Source: a virus
Length of the DNA: 60,119 nucleotides
Virus record (IMG/VR): IMGVR_UViG_3300025132_000038
Location: 1 to 60,119 of that record
Direction: 5' to 3' (one strand)
Shown here: positions 14,371-25,559 of the stretch, piece by piece
Layout of the letters: every line of letters starts with the position of its first letter
Numbering within the stretch: the stretch's first letter is position 1
Made by a program: the position numbers and the translations under genes
Notes under the pieces: model-generated
Told to the model about the DNA's origin: nothing
What the model saw: only the letters and a program-made list of their open reading frames with translations
The model's database searches: none

Positions 14371-14780
14371 GGTTTGAGACAAAAGAAGATTTAGTGAGAG
14401 AAACTAAAGCTATAGAGAGGTTTGTTAGGTTATTTAAAGGAAGTTATAAAAAACTTGGCCCGAATGATATAGATTTTCGTGTGTTTGATAAAGAGAAAAA
14501 AATAATTGCCTATGTTGAAGTAAAGGGAAAAAGTAGTTGGTTGAAAGACGGCTTTCCTTTATATGTGGCGGCAAGAAAACTTGTTAAGCTTTGTGACAAA
14601 AGATTAAACCCTGTAGTTATGTGGGCGTGTAATGATGGTATTATTTACGCCAAAGTTCCTGAGTTAATTGGAGAAATGAGATGGGGTGGTAGAAAGGATT
14701 TAAGGGACGATGCTATAAATGACCAAGAGCTTATGGTGTATTTCGAAAACCAAAAGTGTTTTAAATATTTAAAATATTAA
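14367..14780 (+). CDS. PD-(D/E)XK-like endonuclease
   Basis: I chose ATG 14367, which overlaps the upstream stop (ATGA), giving 137 residues; an earlier in-frame ATG (14316) lies inside the phosphoesterase gene. NDIDFRVFDKE followed by IAYVEVKGK gives the D...ExK core of PD-(D/E)XK nucleases, with a helix in front (ETKAIERFV). It may be a resolvase-like or housekeeping nuclease. It is the last gene of the rightward arm, and its stop abuts that of the leftward arm. Confidence 0.6.
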   Translation: MRFETKEDLVRETKAIERFVRLFKGSYKKLGPNDIDFRVFDKEKKIIAYVEVKGKSSWLKDGFPLYVAARKLVKLCDKRLNPVVMWACNDGIIYAKVPELIGEMRWGGRKDLRDDAINDQELMVYFENQKCFKYLKY

Positions 14781-17700
14781 TTACTTCTTCCTATTATCAA
14801 TCCTTCTTTGATGCCCTGGAGACCTCTTTCTAGTAGTATTTTTTTTCTTCGATTTTTTATTTTTTCGTACTGAATTAGGTCGGTAAGATGGACTAACACC
14901 TATCACGTCATAGAAAGCTTCTTCACTAATATCCCCCTGCTCAATTAGCGTCTTGATAGGAGCATCTATACCTACCCCATCACCCTCTACACTTAATTCA
15001 AAGAATGGGTCAAATTGGAAACCTACATAAAGCTCGGCTAAACTTTCTATTGTTTTAGCTCCTTTTTGTAAAGTAGATAAATCTTCATCCGCCAAGTACC
15101 TAACCATTTCTGTTGTAACTCTATTAAAAGGATTTACCCCTTCTTCAATTTGTCGCGGGTTTTCTCCCGCCATTTTTAATATTGCGTATTCTAACGAACC
15201 ACCTATGAATGGTACTTGGGTAATAAGGTTCATTCCATACATTGACCTTTTCATTTGTTTTAATACATCTTCTTTATCCTCATCTTCCCCTTTAAAATAT
15301 TTAAACATATTTGCCATTGCAATAAATAAAACGTTAGCCACACCTAAATTTAAAACCACCGCTCTTATAGCATCTGAATCCACACTTCCTTTAGATGTTG
15401 CTCTCATTATGTTAGTCATACCCATATACACTTTATTCATTTGTAAAAACAGAGTACTGCCAAACATGGTAAAGAATCTATTTTTAAAATCAGTGCTCAT
15501 TTGGAGGGGAATTTTTTCTGTTCTTCCCCTTGTTTGTTGCGTAAGTTCGTAACTTTCAAAATTTTCTAAAGCCACGTCAGGGTCTACTCCTGCCCTAATA
15601 TCTGCATTATAATTAGCCATATAACCCATCACCCCCATAACATCTCCTAATACTGTAGGTGAGCTCATGGCGAATTTAAAAGCTCTCAGGAAATTACCCA
15701 TCCTTGTTTCTTTTTGACTCACAGTTCGGTCTGTTGGACTACCAGAAACTAAACCATATAAATCCCCCTCTAAACCTTTTTTAACCCTGTCTCTAAATAC
15801 CGGACTTAATTTATAAGCTTTTTGTAGTTGTTTAGGTAGTGTAAGCATTACATAACCCACATCAGCCATAAAGGCTAGTAGTTCTACCGGGGTAGCAGCA
15901 ACGTCTTTAATTTTAGTTAGACGGCTTTGTTGGTCTTTAGGCGCTCTACTTCTCATAAATTTATAATCTTCAAACGCATTAATAAAAGAAGAAGCTTGCT
16001 TAGGAATTTGCATTAACCTAAAAGCTAAAGCATAAGAGGTAAATTTAGTCATAATCTTTTCAATAAACCCTTGTTGAGAATCATTAAGAGAGTCAGGGTT
16101 AACAGCAAAGTTTATTGCTCTTTTTACTGCACGGTCTAAACCAGAGGCCTCTAACAATACTTTTACCGAAGGTGTGTTAACAATCGCTGTTAAATTTTTA
16201 ACACCTAAAGCGTAAGCCTTATAATGTTCCATGCTATCTATATGATTAGTTAGTGTATCTAAAAAGCCCGGGTCTAAATTAACATCACCCGTAACATCCG
16301 CTCTTTCTTTTAACGCAGAGTGTGTTTCATCACTAAATATACTGCCAAAATTCCCCTCTATTAATAATTTTTCTGTAGCTTTCTGCCTACTAATTGTTTG
16401 TGTTGGAAAGTAGTTTTCTACATAATCTAAGTTAACATCATTAGATTCTTTATAAACTTCGTTAATTGTTGGAAAGTATTCATTGCTTAAGTATTCAACC
16501 ACTTTGTCTGCAAACTCTATAGGTTGAGGTCCTAATATTTTTTTAATCTCGTCTATTTTCTCAGGCGTAAAGCCTTGCTTTTCTAGTTTTGCTCTTTGCG
16601 TCTCGTTCTTACTTAAAGAATATATACGTAATAATTGGTCTCCACTATATCTTTCTGTTTTACCTTTTATTTTTAAATCAACTAGACCAATGTAAAGTTG
16701 TTTTCGTATTTGTTTATAACCTTTAGTTACACCTGGAATAGAATTCGCTATTTCATTAAACTTTTTATTTACCTTTTCAATACCCAACATTTGATTTCGG
16801 TGCATCCTTCTTAAGGGTTTATATATATTGTTGTTAAAAAAGTTTTTGTTCTGTAACCCCCTGTCTAGAAGTTGAGTCAATGTTCCTAAGTGAGATAAGT
16901 GTTCTTTAAAAAATGAACGTATACCTATTATACTATCAAACTTTAAATTTTTAACGTAAGATTTTAAACCCTTTAACAGCTTACCTTTTTTAAACATAGC
17001 CCTAATACTTAACTTATCTTGACGTAGTTGATTTTTATTTTTAGGAATTTTGTTCCCATCTTTGTCCGTAGTAAATAATTCAGGATATGTTTCCTCGATT
17101 TGTTTGGTTGCTTGTTCACTTAATTTCTCCTGCTTAGCCGCTCTTTCTAATCGTTTTAATTGTAATCTTCCAATAGACTCTGCTCTAGCTTCTTCTAGTA
17201 TTTTTAATTTAGCTTGTACTTCTTCCATACTTGCGGTCATAACATCCCCCACAGTATCAAAAGCTTTTAGTTTATTAAGCATAGATTGCTCATTATCAGT
17301 AAGGGCTTCAGGGTTATTAAGAGCTTTTGTTATTAATTCCGCTTCGGTTATTTGAAGTTGTTTTAATATATTCTCAGCGCTTATGTCTTCTTTTAATTTT
17401 TGAATCTCCGCGTTTCGGGTGTCATCATTTTGAATTAAAGCTACCTTTAAAACTTTTTTTACTTCTTTAAAAAACTCACGCCCCAGCGCATCTAAACCTT
17501 TAGTAACTTTCCTACCACCCTTGGTTACAGTAGCGGCAGCTTTTTTTCTTACTAATTTTTCAATCTTTTGAATTAGCTCGTTTTTTATTTTTGTTTTTTG
17601 TTTATCTATAATTTTTACAACCTCCTCTGTTTTAGCTATGTAATTTTCAGCGGTGAGGTCAGTAATTCTTTTTAATAAAGAGTTGATTTGAGTTTGAGAA

Positions 17701-20700
17701 TAAGAGCTTGATTTCGGAAGGGTTCTTCTTATAATACCTCTTAATTGGTTTTGCAAGTTCTTTATATCCTTAACTGCTAGTTTTTTATTCTTTATAGTGT
17801 TTCTAATGTCACTTATTTCTTTTTGAATAGTTGGGTTTGTTCTTATTTCTAAACTCCTATCTAAAGCCACTTGCATAGCCATTTGGGTGTCCACATTTTG
17901 TTTTTGGAACAACTCACTCTCTTTTAATAATCTTTGAGCTTCTGCCCTAACATCAGAATAAGTTTTAACTCGTCTTGCTCTTTTTTTACCCTCAGGTGTA
18001 CTGTAAGCATAATCATTTAGTTTCTTTTTAATTTTACTAAACAACCTTAAACCTTCAATGGCACCCCCTTCTATGTTAGTAAACTCCGTTGGTAGTGTAA
18101 CATTTTCATCCATCTTTATTCTCATAGCCTCATTTATATCTGTAGCTTTAAATCCTCTTGATTGTAAAACACTTTTAATAGATGCGTCTGATATACCTTG
18201 TTGCCTTCCTTTGTTTACTATATCAATAATGGAATCTGTAGAACTAAACATTACCTCAGGATTCTTTAATTGTATAAGCTGCTTGTCGGTAAGTTTTATT
18301 TCTTTACCAGAAAATATATCGGCTAGTGCTGTTCCTAAAAACTTATCAAGCGTCATGTTTTCAATTTCACTTGTAGTTAAATCTTTAGACATTTTAAACT
18401 GCGTTTTAATGTACGTCCACATTCCCTGCAGCCAATTTTTAAATTTAGAAAGTAAACTAGCATCTGCTATATCCACCCCTTTATTTGCTATCATAATAGC
18501 CATAGTTTCATTAACAGCCTTAGTTGCGTCACCATTAAACTTTTTTAATTGTCTTTTATAAAGCGCTGTTTGCTGAACTAATTCTGCCCCTTTTCTATAA
18601 ATTTGCTGACCCTTTTCCGTTGTTTGTAAATAATTAGTCCAGACATGACCAAACTCATGAATTGATGTATCAAAAAGTTGAGATTGAGTATTGTGAACTT
18701 CAGGGTTTATCCATATATCCCCATCTACAGTTACACCATAATACACCTGCCCATCTTTAGTGTATTGCCTTACATCATCTCTACTAATTACATTATTAAA
18801 AGCTTCTTGGGTAGAGCTTATATTAACACTTGGGAATGACTTATTCATAAATGCCAAGAGTTGTGTATTATTATTAATAGGGTCTCCCTCTGTTACTAAA
18901 CCACTTATAATTCGGGATATTTCAGATGGAGTAAGAGCACCATAAGTCGCAAAAGCTTGATTTAAAGCATCCACCAACATTTTCTCATCTCTAAAACTAA
19001 ACTGAGTTTCACCCATAACCTTTCTTCCTCTTGAGATAGTACTTTCTTTTTTAGCAACAGTAGGTTTTCTTCTACTTGCTTTACCTTTTTCTTCTAAAGC
19101 GGACCATGCTCTTTCAGCTTTCTTAGAAGTATAATTTTTATCTGACTTCAACGGTTGATTATAAGTTTCTTGAACATAATCATTGGCGCTTTCATAAAGT
19201 TGTTGACCCAACCCTAAGCCTTGTAAGGCGGGGTGTATTTCAGAAATAGTAACTGTTCCATTTTCCTTACCCATTTGAGCACCCTCTCTACCTGCTATCA
19301 TTTCTAACCTTCCTAATAACTGACCGTCTGCGTGCAAAAACACCCTCGCTTTATTGGCAGGTACTTGAAAAAAAGACCTTTGTTCTGGAGTTAAATTCTT
19401 TCCATCTATCACCGCGTAACTTACCTCAACGTCTCCATTTTTTATTCGAGTTATTAATTGCTCATCTATTTCAAACATACCCTTACCTTGGTCTCTAGTA
19501 TCCACATTAACTGTAGAAATACTTTCTGTAAACATCATGCCTCTTGCTCCCCTTCCTCCACCATCTACTATCTTGTTAACCAAATTAACAAAAGCGTTTG
19601 TTATACCACCTTCCACGGGAGCTCGTTTAATTTTGTTTTGTTGATTTTTAGATGCGCTTTTGAAATTTACAAAATCTATATCATTATCTATCTTCCCCTC
19701 GGTTTTAAAGTCTACTTTACTTTTAGTGTCCTCTTTTAAAGTAGCCTCTAAATCTATTGCACCCTGCATATCTGATTCAATTTCCGCTATACGCTCCGTA
19801 TTCTCTTTAAAAAGTTGCTGCTGAAAGGGTGTTAGTTTTCTATTATTCATATTTTTAGAAGCAACCTCAGCTAACAACCCATCTAATCTTTGTTGGTCTA
19901 GGTCGTTATTAGTATATTTTATCTTATCATTACGTGTGGCTTTGATAGGAGTAGGTATACTAGGTATCTCGGTTTCTACCCCAATCGTTTCCTCTTGGAC
20001 CGGAGTAGTTTGGCTTTTAGTGGTAGTTTCTTGTTGGGTGTCTCCTTTTCCCACTGTTGCGCCATCTGCGGTTTGTTTTTCCACATCCAGGCTCTTTGTT
20101 TTTGACTCTTGAATGGCATTTATTTTATCATTTAAAAGGGTTAATACTTTATCATCATTTCTTACATTTATATCTAACTCCTCTACTTCTACACTACTTA
20201 GTCTAGCTAATCTTCTCATAAAGGATTTTTTACTATACTTTTTTCCATCTATAGTATAGGAAGATTTTTTCATACCAGGGGCTTTCACGTCGATTAAAGC
20301 ATCCACATTTATTCCACCTTCAACTATTTCACCTGTACGGACCATTTCAGAAAGCTCGGCGTCTATCTCACTAATAGTTTTAGAGTTTATTTGTTTTAGG
20401 TTTGGAGTTCTACTTAAATCTTTTTTAGCACTTAACAGCTCCATCGCTCTAGCTATTTTTTTGTTAGAAGCATTTTTACCTAAAAGTTCTTTAGCGTTTC
20501 TACGGTTTCCTACGTTTTCTTGAATTTGTTGATTTTGTTCATCACTAATCTTATTTAGATTATTCATGTTAGTTGACCATTGAGATATTCTTGAGTCACT
20601 AACATTTTCATTAGCCATATAATTAAAATCTAATAAGTTGTTCGCAATATCAGTATTACTGTTATTAACTTTGTCCATAAACATATTTACGGCCATATGA

Positions 20701-23387
20701 GAAGTGTTGTTACCCAAACCTCCCCATGATTCTAATAATATTTCTTTACTATTTATTTCTTGTCCTGCTGTTACTTGAGCTAAATACTCACCAAAACCTT
20801 CTGCTCCCGGGTCAAAAATTATTCTTTCTCCGGTCATAGCTAACATTTTTGTTGGCGTACTAGCTGTTTTACCCACTTTAAACACCCTTCCTGCTAATCC
20901 TGCAGAGAAAAAGTCTACTAGTGCTATTGGAATACCTCTTTTTAGACCCATTTCTCTACCTTGTGCCCACACTTCTTCGTCTGCAAAAGCTTTGGCAACG
21001 TCATCAGGGTTTGTTAAATCATATCCCGCCTCACCCATAGATTCCATTATTGAGTTGGTGTATTCTAAAACAAAACCACTTAAAGCAAATCCTGTTCTAA
21101 AACCCCAAAGTCCTCCGGTTATTGCTGCGGCAGGAACAGTTACAGCTTCTTCAGGCGTTCCGGCTTGAGGCCCCATTTGTCCCGCTGCTAAAGCGAGACC
21201 CGCCCCTGTACCCGCTCCTACAGCGGTAGTGGTAGGAATAATCACCAAACCATATGGGAGCATTTGGGTAAGACTCTCACTCATTAAGCCTAAACCATTA
21301 ACTAATAACAAATCAACCCTCATACCGCTTTCTCCTAATAAATATTTTTTAGATTCACCCCACCCTTCGGCACGCTGAAATCTATACATAAGTTTGGATT
21401 GACGGGGGTCTACATTAGATAAATATTCAGCGACCCTTGCTTGTAATTCTTTATCATTAGGGTCTTTCATTCCCAACTCCATTTGTATTATAAGTTTACC
21501 CGCCTGTCCTCTATTCCACGCGTTCTTTAAAGCTATCGTCCAACCTTTCATCCCTTCTACATATTCCTGTGTTATATTTTTATCATTCTTTCTATCATAA
21601 AAAGTTTTAGAGTTTTGATATTTATATGCAGCAAATTGTTGAGTTAATTCACCCACATCTCTTGAGGCAATAAGTTCTTGTTTAAGTTTTTGTTCTTTTT
21701 CGGTTTTAGGAACAACATATTCTAAGTCAGTCAAAGGAACGCCAAAGTTTTTTAATGACATAACATTCATTTCGTCTACGTATTGAAGTGCTTGTTCATT
21801 TAGTTTTGCTGCCTCTTTCGCTTTATACTCAAAGTTACGATGCAGTTTTAAATCTAACTCATCTCTTAAATCTTCGGCCTCATCACTCATGGCCGACTGC
21901 TGAAGAATACTATATTGTTCTTCTAATGCTTCTAGCTTTTCTTCCCAATCAGAGTATAAACTATTCTTACCGTCCGTTCCTATCCTAACATATTCAGGGA
22001 ATTTTATAGCTAAATCAGTAGGTATATTTCTAGTATTTTTACCATATTTAGGCATATACTCCTCTATAAAAGCTATGTCCTCTTTTACCTTTTCATAATT
22101 CTCAAACATTTCTTGTTCTGCAAAATAATCTTTACCATGTTCTCGGTAGAATTCTTGACCAAAGATTTCAGGGGAGCTAACGTTTTTCCAGGCCCCGTTT
22201 GCAAATTTTTCCGCTTCTTCCTCTGTGTCAAAGTAATAAACCTCTCCTCTTGTTCTAGCAAACTCTAAAGCATCTTCCCACTCGTCTGAACCAAACTCAG
22301 TCCACCTTTCAGGCCATGCACTCTGTATATCAGGATTAGTAGGGAAAAGGGTAGGAAAAGCCACAAATTTACCATCTTCTTCAGCATACGACATTAGGTG
22401 GGTTGATACACTCCCATCTCCGTTGTGCCTTCCTATCTCTCTACTTTGTTGTGCTTGAATGGATTGAGAGATAAAATCTGAAGGTCTCTCTGTTCTAGTT
22501 TCGGGTGACGTGGAATGTTTAATAATAAAGTCTTGTAACTTTTTACTTAGAGCAGGGTCACTATCATCTACCTCAATCTCAATAGAATGTAAACCATCTA
22601 ACGTCCTTACGTGTACTTTATCGCCCCACCCCATAGTTGAAAAACTAAAACCGTATTTTGAAAATTTTTCAGTTAAGTAATTAACGACATCATCTTCTTT
22701 TTGTTTGGTTAATTCAGGGTCTATAGTAACTATATCCTCTTGAAATTCTATATTATTATTTATTAAATCATTATAAGCGTTTTGTCGTTGTAGTTTTTCA
22801 GCCTCTACACGTTGTTGTTTTTGTAGCTCTATTTTATCCGCCTGCTCTCTTTTTGCTCTTTCTTCAGGTGTATTCCATTTTTCAGCCGCTTCTAGTTTTT
22901 TTTGTTGTTTTTCTTGCTGTTCTTGAAAATCATCAAAACGTTTTACAGGCATATTTAGTGCATCCGTCCCTCTCTGAGTCGCGTCCATGGGTGCGGCATC
23001 AGGGTTTATATTGTCCTGTGATTGATTTTTAACATCCTCAAAAGTAAAGTTAGGGTTCGAGTTCGAGTCTTTGTTTTGTAGTGCTTTTAGTTTATCTACA
23101 AATTCAGACTGACTAATCGGCTGAAATTCCGATGAACCATCTTCCGAAGGAGAATCCGTAACGCTGACGTCTGGGTTTTTTTTTTCAGGTAAGGTTTCAA
23201 CACCCATTAACTTAGCAAAGTCTTCCATTTCCTTAGTGTACCCATTATCTTTAGCGTTTTCAAACATAGTTCTTAACGCATCAAAATCTTCTCCCATTAA
23301 CTTTAGAAAATCAGACTTACTCTTACGGTAACCTTCATCTATGGCTACCTTATACATTATATCTACTGCTTCTTCATTCATAGGCAT
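14781..23387 (-). CDS. Giant polyvalent internal virion/ejection protein
   Basis: 2868 residues, the largest gene. Two similar segments open it (AIDEGYRKSKSDFLKLMG and AKDNGYTKEMEDFAKLMG). Residues about 690-775 are hydrophobic and Gly/Ala-rich and could insert into a membrane. Around 1340-1400 a GNAT-like pattern occurs (ISEIHPALQGLGLGQQLYE). HEFGH at 1577-1581 is a zincin HExxH motif. Long helical stretches and a very basic tail complete it. Large multi-domain proteins of this kind are packed in the capsid and injected with the DNA, where their enzymes protect the entering genome. Its place after two other likely internal proteins supports this. It is last in the late transcription unit. 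Confidence 0.72.
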   Translation of the reverse strand: MPMNEEAVDIMYKVAIDEGYRKSKSDFLKLMGEDFDALRTMFENAKDNGYTKEMEDFAKLMGVETLPEKKNPDVSVTDSPSEDGSSEFQPISQSEFVDKLKALQNKDSNSNPNFTFEDVKNQSQDNINPDAAPMDATQRGTDALNMPVKRFDDFQEQQEKQQKKLEAAEKWNTPEERAKREQADKIELQKQQRVEAEKLQRQNAYNDLINNNIEFQEDIVTIDPELTKQKEDDVVNYLTEKFSKYGFSFSTMGWGDKVHVRTLDGLHSIEIEVDDSDPALSKKLQDFIIKHSTSPETRTERPSDFISQSIQAQQSREIGRHNGDGSVSTHLMSYAEEDGKFVAFPTLFPTNPDIQSAWPERWTEFGSDEWEDALEFARTRGEVYYFDTEEEAEKFANGAWKNVSSPEIFGQEFYREHGKDYFAEQEMFENYEKVKEDIAFIEEYMPKYGKNTRNIPTDLAIKFPEYVRIGTDGKNSLYSDWEEKLEALEEQYSILQQSAMSDEAEDLRDELDLKLHRNFEYKAKEAAKLNEQALQYVDEMNVMSLKNFGVPLTDLEYVVPKTEKEQKLKQELIASRDVGELTQQFAAYKYQNSKTFYDRKNDKNITQEYVEGMKGWTIALKNAWNRGQAGKLIIQMELGMKDPNDKELQARVAEYLSNVDPRQSKLMYRFQRAEGWGESKKYLLGESGMRVDLLLVNGLGLMSESLTQMLPYGLVIIPTTTAVGAGTGAGLALAAGQMGPQAGTPEEAVTVPAAAITGGLWGFRTGFALSGFVLEYTNSIMESMGEAGYDLTNPDDVAKAFADEEVWAQGREMGLKRGIPIALVDFFSAGLAGRVFKVGKTASTPTKMLAMTGERIIFDPGAEGFGEYLAQVTAGQEINSKEILLESWGGLGNNTSHMAVNMFMDKVNNSNTDIANNLLDFNYMANENVSDSRISQWSTNMNNLNKISDEQNQQIQENVGNRRNAKELLGKNASNKKIARAMELLSAKKDLSRTPNLKQINSKTISEIDAELSEMVRTGEIVEGGINVDALIDVKAPGMKKSSYTIDGKKYSKKSFMRRLARLSSVEVEELDINVRNDDKVLTLLNDKINAIQESKTKSLDVEKQTADGATVGKGDTQQETTTKSQTTPVQEETIGVETEIPSIPTPIKATRNDKIKYTNNDLDQQRLDGLLAEVASKNMNNRKLTPFQQQLFKENTERIAEIESDMQGAIDLEATLKEDTKSKVDFKTEGKIDNDIDFVNFKSASKNQQNKIKRAPVEGGITNAFVNLVNKIVDGGGRGARGMMFTESISTVNVDTRDQGKGMFEIDEQLITRIKNGDVEVSYAVIDGKNLTPEQRSFFQVPANKARVFLHADGQLLGRLEMIAGREGAQMGKENGTVTISEIHPALQGLGLGQQLYESANDYVQETYNQPLKSDKNYTSKKAERAWSALEEKGKASRRKPTVAKKESTISRGRKVMGETQFSFRDEKMLVDALNQAFATYGALTPSEISRIISGLVTEGDPINNNTQLLAFMNKSFPSVNISSTQEAFNNVISRDDVRQYTKDGQVYYGVTVDGDIWINPEVHNTQSQLFDTSIHEFGHVWTNYLQTTEKGQQIYRKGAELVQQTALYKRQLKKFNGDATKAVNETMAIMIANKGVDIADASLLSKFKNWLQGMWTYIKTQFKMSKDLTTSEIENMTLDKFLGTALADIFSGKEIKLTDKQLIQLKNPEVMFSSTDSIIDIVNKGRQQGISDASIKSVLQSRGFKATDINEAMRIKMDENVTLPTEFTNIEGGAIEGLRLFSKIKKKLNDYAYSTPEGKKRARRVKTYSDVRAEAQRLLKESELFQKQNVDTQMAMQVALDRSLEIRTNPTIQKEISDIRNTIKNKKLAVKDIKNLQNQLRGIIRRTLPKSSSYSQTQINSLLKRITDLTAENYIAKTEEVVKIIDKQKTKIKNELIQKIEKLVRKKAAATVTKGGRKVTKGLDALGREFFKEVKKVLKVALIQNDDTRNAEIQKLKEDISAENILKQLQITEAELITKALNNPEALTDNEQSMLNKLKAFDTVGDVMTASMEEVQAKLKILEEARAESIGRLQLKRLERAAKQEKLSEQATKQIEETYPELFTTDKDGNKIPKNKNQLRQDKLSIRAMFKKGKLLKGLKSYVKNLKFDSIIGIRSFFKEHLSHLGTLTQLLDRGLQNKNFFNNNIYKPLRRMHRNQMLGIEKVNKKFNEIANSIPGVTKGYKQIRKQLYIGLVDLKIKGKTERYSGDQLLRIYSLSKNETQRAKLEKQGFTPEKIDEIKKILGPQPIEFADKVVEYLSNEYFPTINEVYKESNDVNLDYVENYFPTQTISRQKATEKLLIEGNFGSIFSDETHSALKERADVTGDVNLDPGFLDTLTNHIDSMEHYKAYALGVKNLTAIVNTPSVKVLLEASGLDRAVKRAINFAVNPDSLNDSQQGFIEKIMTKFTSYALAFRLMQIPKQASSFINAFEDYKFMRSRAPKDQQSRLTKIKDVAATPVELLAFMADVGYVMLTLPKQLQKAYKLSPVFRDRVKKGLEGDLYGLVSGSPTDRTVSQKETRMGNFLRAFKFAMSSPTVLGDVMGVMGYMANYNADIRAGVDPDVALENFESYELTQQTRGRTEKIPLQMSTDFKNRFFTMFGSTLFLQMNKVYMGMTNIMRATSKGSVDSDAIRAVVLNLGVANVLFIAMANMFKYFKGEDEDKEDVLKQMKRSMYGMNLITQVPFIGGSLEYAILKMAGENPRQIEEGVNPFNRVTTEMVRYLADEDLSTLQKGAKTIESLAELYVGFQFDPFFELSVEGDGVGIDAPIKTLIEQGDISEEAFYDVIGVSPSYRPNSVRKNKKSKKKNTTRKRSPGHQRRIDNRKK

Positions 23388-23390
23388 AAA

Positions 23391-25556
23391 TTAAAAGTCT
23401 GACATACTATCTCCTGTTCCTGGATTACTTGAGTTACTTTTACTTGGTCTAAAACTATCAGGTTGTACTACTCCGTCACCACCGCTCCACTGTGCAGGGT
23501 CATCAATAATACCTAAGTGCATATAGAAATCTGCGTTATTAAGAGCATCAAAATCATAGGTGTAACCACTTGACCCACCTGCATAATCTTCAATTAACTG
23601 CTTATAATCAATAGGTCTAATCTTTTTTCCGGTTTCACCTGCTCTATATATATCTTTAACTATTTGGTTGTATACAGCCACCATTTTCTCTCCCGTCTCG
23701 GCATCGTTAGCATAAGAAGGTATAGTAAGAGGTGCTGTCATTAATTCAGGATAGAATATAGTAATAGAAGCTCCTTTATCATACTGTCCGGATTCTCCAT
23801 CTATAGTAATATACTGACCATCTTTGTTTTGGTAAGTTATTACGGAAGTATTTGGTTGTAGATACGAACCATTAGTTAACTGTCCCGGTAATAATGAAAG
23901 AATTTTGTCAGCTTGAGTTTCCATTGCAACAGCGTGGTTTCTTCCTTTCCACCCACTTAAAGATGTTTTTTCACCTTTTTTCCATACTATTTCTACATCA
24001 GAAGGTTTATATACTTCCCCATCTTCTCCATCACCCGTAACAACATCATACGCTTCTACCGCCTCTTTATAATCTACATCAAACTCACCCACACCCGTAC
24101 CTTTTACCATGTCATCGGTTATACCTGTATTAGAAAGAGCTTTTTGTAAATCTTGTAATTCCATACCCGGGCCGCTTACGTGAGGAATAAGAGCTTCTAG
24201 GAAATTGGTAGGGTCCTGACCTCTTGGTATCTCTACTGTTGTAGTACCCGTTATCCTACCATCCTTATCTCTTATCGCCTTTTCAATATAAACTGTGTCG
24301 TTCGTTCCTACAAACGCACTCACTATATTCGGGTTAAGACCGGATAAACTAGCTAGAGTTGCATTAACGTCCTCATCATTACCTGTCCATATTTTAGATA
24401 CATTAGTTATAAAGTCTTTTGCTGATGTATCAGTATCCCCTCGGTCTGTTTTCCATTTTTGTTCTTGTCCTGCAGGTTTTTCTATATGGTCTAACTGTCC
24501 CTCTATTTGAGTCATAAACATGTCGTAAGCCGCTTTCTCTTGTAGCTTTCCGTTTTCAGTAGACAAATCAGGAACTAGTAAACCGCTGTTTGGTCTTTCA
24601 GGGTCGTTAATCATTAGAATTGCATTAGGGTCATTAGCCGCAATCTCAGGGTCTTGTTCAAATCTATAAGGTTCTCCTGTGTGTGGATTTATTTTTAAAT
24701 AATCCATTAACATACTGCCTATGTCTACAGGATTAGTCATTCTACTATTTATCCAATTCTTAATAGCATCATCAAACATAGGGTTTTGCCTTGCGTCTTC
24801 AATTGTAACTCCAGGGTTACTCCCTGAGAACTCTGTCCATAGAGTAGATAATTGATTTTCTATTTGGTCTAAATTACCTTCTAAATCGTACTTATTTATT
24901 TTTTGTTTAACTCTGTTTCGTAATTGTTGAACCTCAGCAAAGTCGTTTTGATTTTTACTTATACCTCCTGTATAATCACCATTCGCATCCACTTCTCTTT
25001 TACCTAAAGTAACTCTAAAATTAGTAGGGTTAATAAATAAAGCGTGATTTTCTAATTTACCCAAAGCTTCAGCTTGCATCATTTGCCATTGCTCTTGAGC
25101 GGCAGAGCAATCAATTCCTGTGTCCCCACCACAATTTTGCATACGCTCCATAGCTATATCATACTCTTTATTCCAATCATCCATAATGTCAAACGTTTGA
25201 GTTGTTCCATCTTTTAAGTTTTGAACAGCCACGGTATAGTCTTTTAATGATATATTACCCGTTTTAAGTTCTCTATCAAGCATTAACATTGCTTGTTGAG
25301 CGTTAGAAGCATATTCTAGTAAAGCGTCATTTCTACCTTTATGATTCCCCAAAGGGGCGTTGTTTAAGGTAGTTGCAATTTCTTTGGAATTTTTTTCTAT
25401 TTCATCTCTCTTGGCTTGCTTTTCAGCATCAACAGCCTCCATTGTTTCAGTTAATTGGGTGCTTATAGCACTCCAATCTAAAGTCTCTAAAGCCTTACCT
25501 CTTGCGTAACCCGTAGGAACGCCTCCTGTTGATACGTCAATTTTTCTTACAGCCAT
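23391..25556 (-). CDS. Putative internal virion/ejection protein
   Basis: 721 residues, largely helical and polar, without a recognisable enzyme motif or membrane segment. It lies between the small Ala/Gln-rich internal protein and the giant polyvalent protein, three bases from the latter. This is where podoviruses keep their ejection proteins. The role is inferred from position and composition only. Confidence 0.55.
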   Translation of the reverse strand: MAVRKIDVSTGGVPTGYARGKALETLDWSAISTQLTETMEAVDAEKQAKRDEIEKNSKEIATTLNNAPLGNHKGRNDALLEYASNAQQAMLMLDRELKTGNISLKDYTVAVQNLKDGTTQTFDIMDDWNKEYDIAMERMQNCGGDTGIDCSAAQEQWQMMQAEALGKLENHALFINPTNFRVTLGKREVDANGDYTGGISKNQNDFAEVQQLRNRVKQKINKYDLEGNLDQIENQLSTLWTEFSGSNPGVTIEDARQNPMFDDAIKNWINSRMTNPVDIGSMLMDYLKINPHTGEPYRFEQDPEIAANDPNAILMINDPERPNSGLLVPDLSTENGKLQEKAAYDMFMTQIEGQLDHIEKPAGQEQKWKTDRGDTDTSAKDFITNVSKIWTGNDEDVNATLASLSGLNPNIVSAFVGTNDTVYIEKAIRDKDGRITGTTTVEIPRGQDPTNFLEALIPHVSGPGMELQDLQKALSNTGITDDMVKGTGVGEFDVDYKEAVEAYDVVTGDGEDGEVYKPSDVEIVWKKGEKTSLSGWKGRNHAVAMETQADKILSLLPGQLTNGSYLQPNTSVITYQNKDGQYITIDGESGQYDKGASITIFYPELMTAPLTIPSYANDAETGEKMVAVYNQIVKDIYRAGETGKKIRPIDYKQLIEDYAGGSSGYTYDFDALNNADFYMHLGIIDDPAQWSGGDGVVQPDSFRPSKSNSSNPGTGDSMSDF

Positions 25557-25559
25557 AGT

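Noticed and set aside
15205-19739. Several plus-strand frames inside the giant gene
   Set aside because: They oppose a long, motif-bearing gene and lack any conserved features or leaders.
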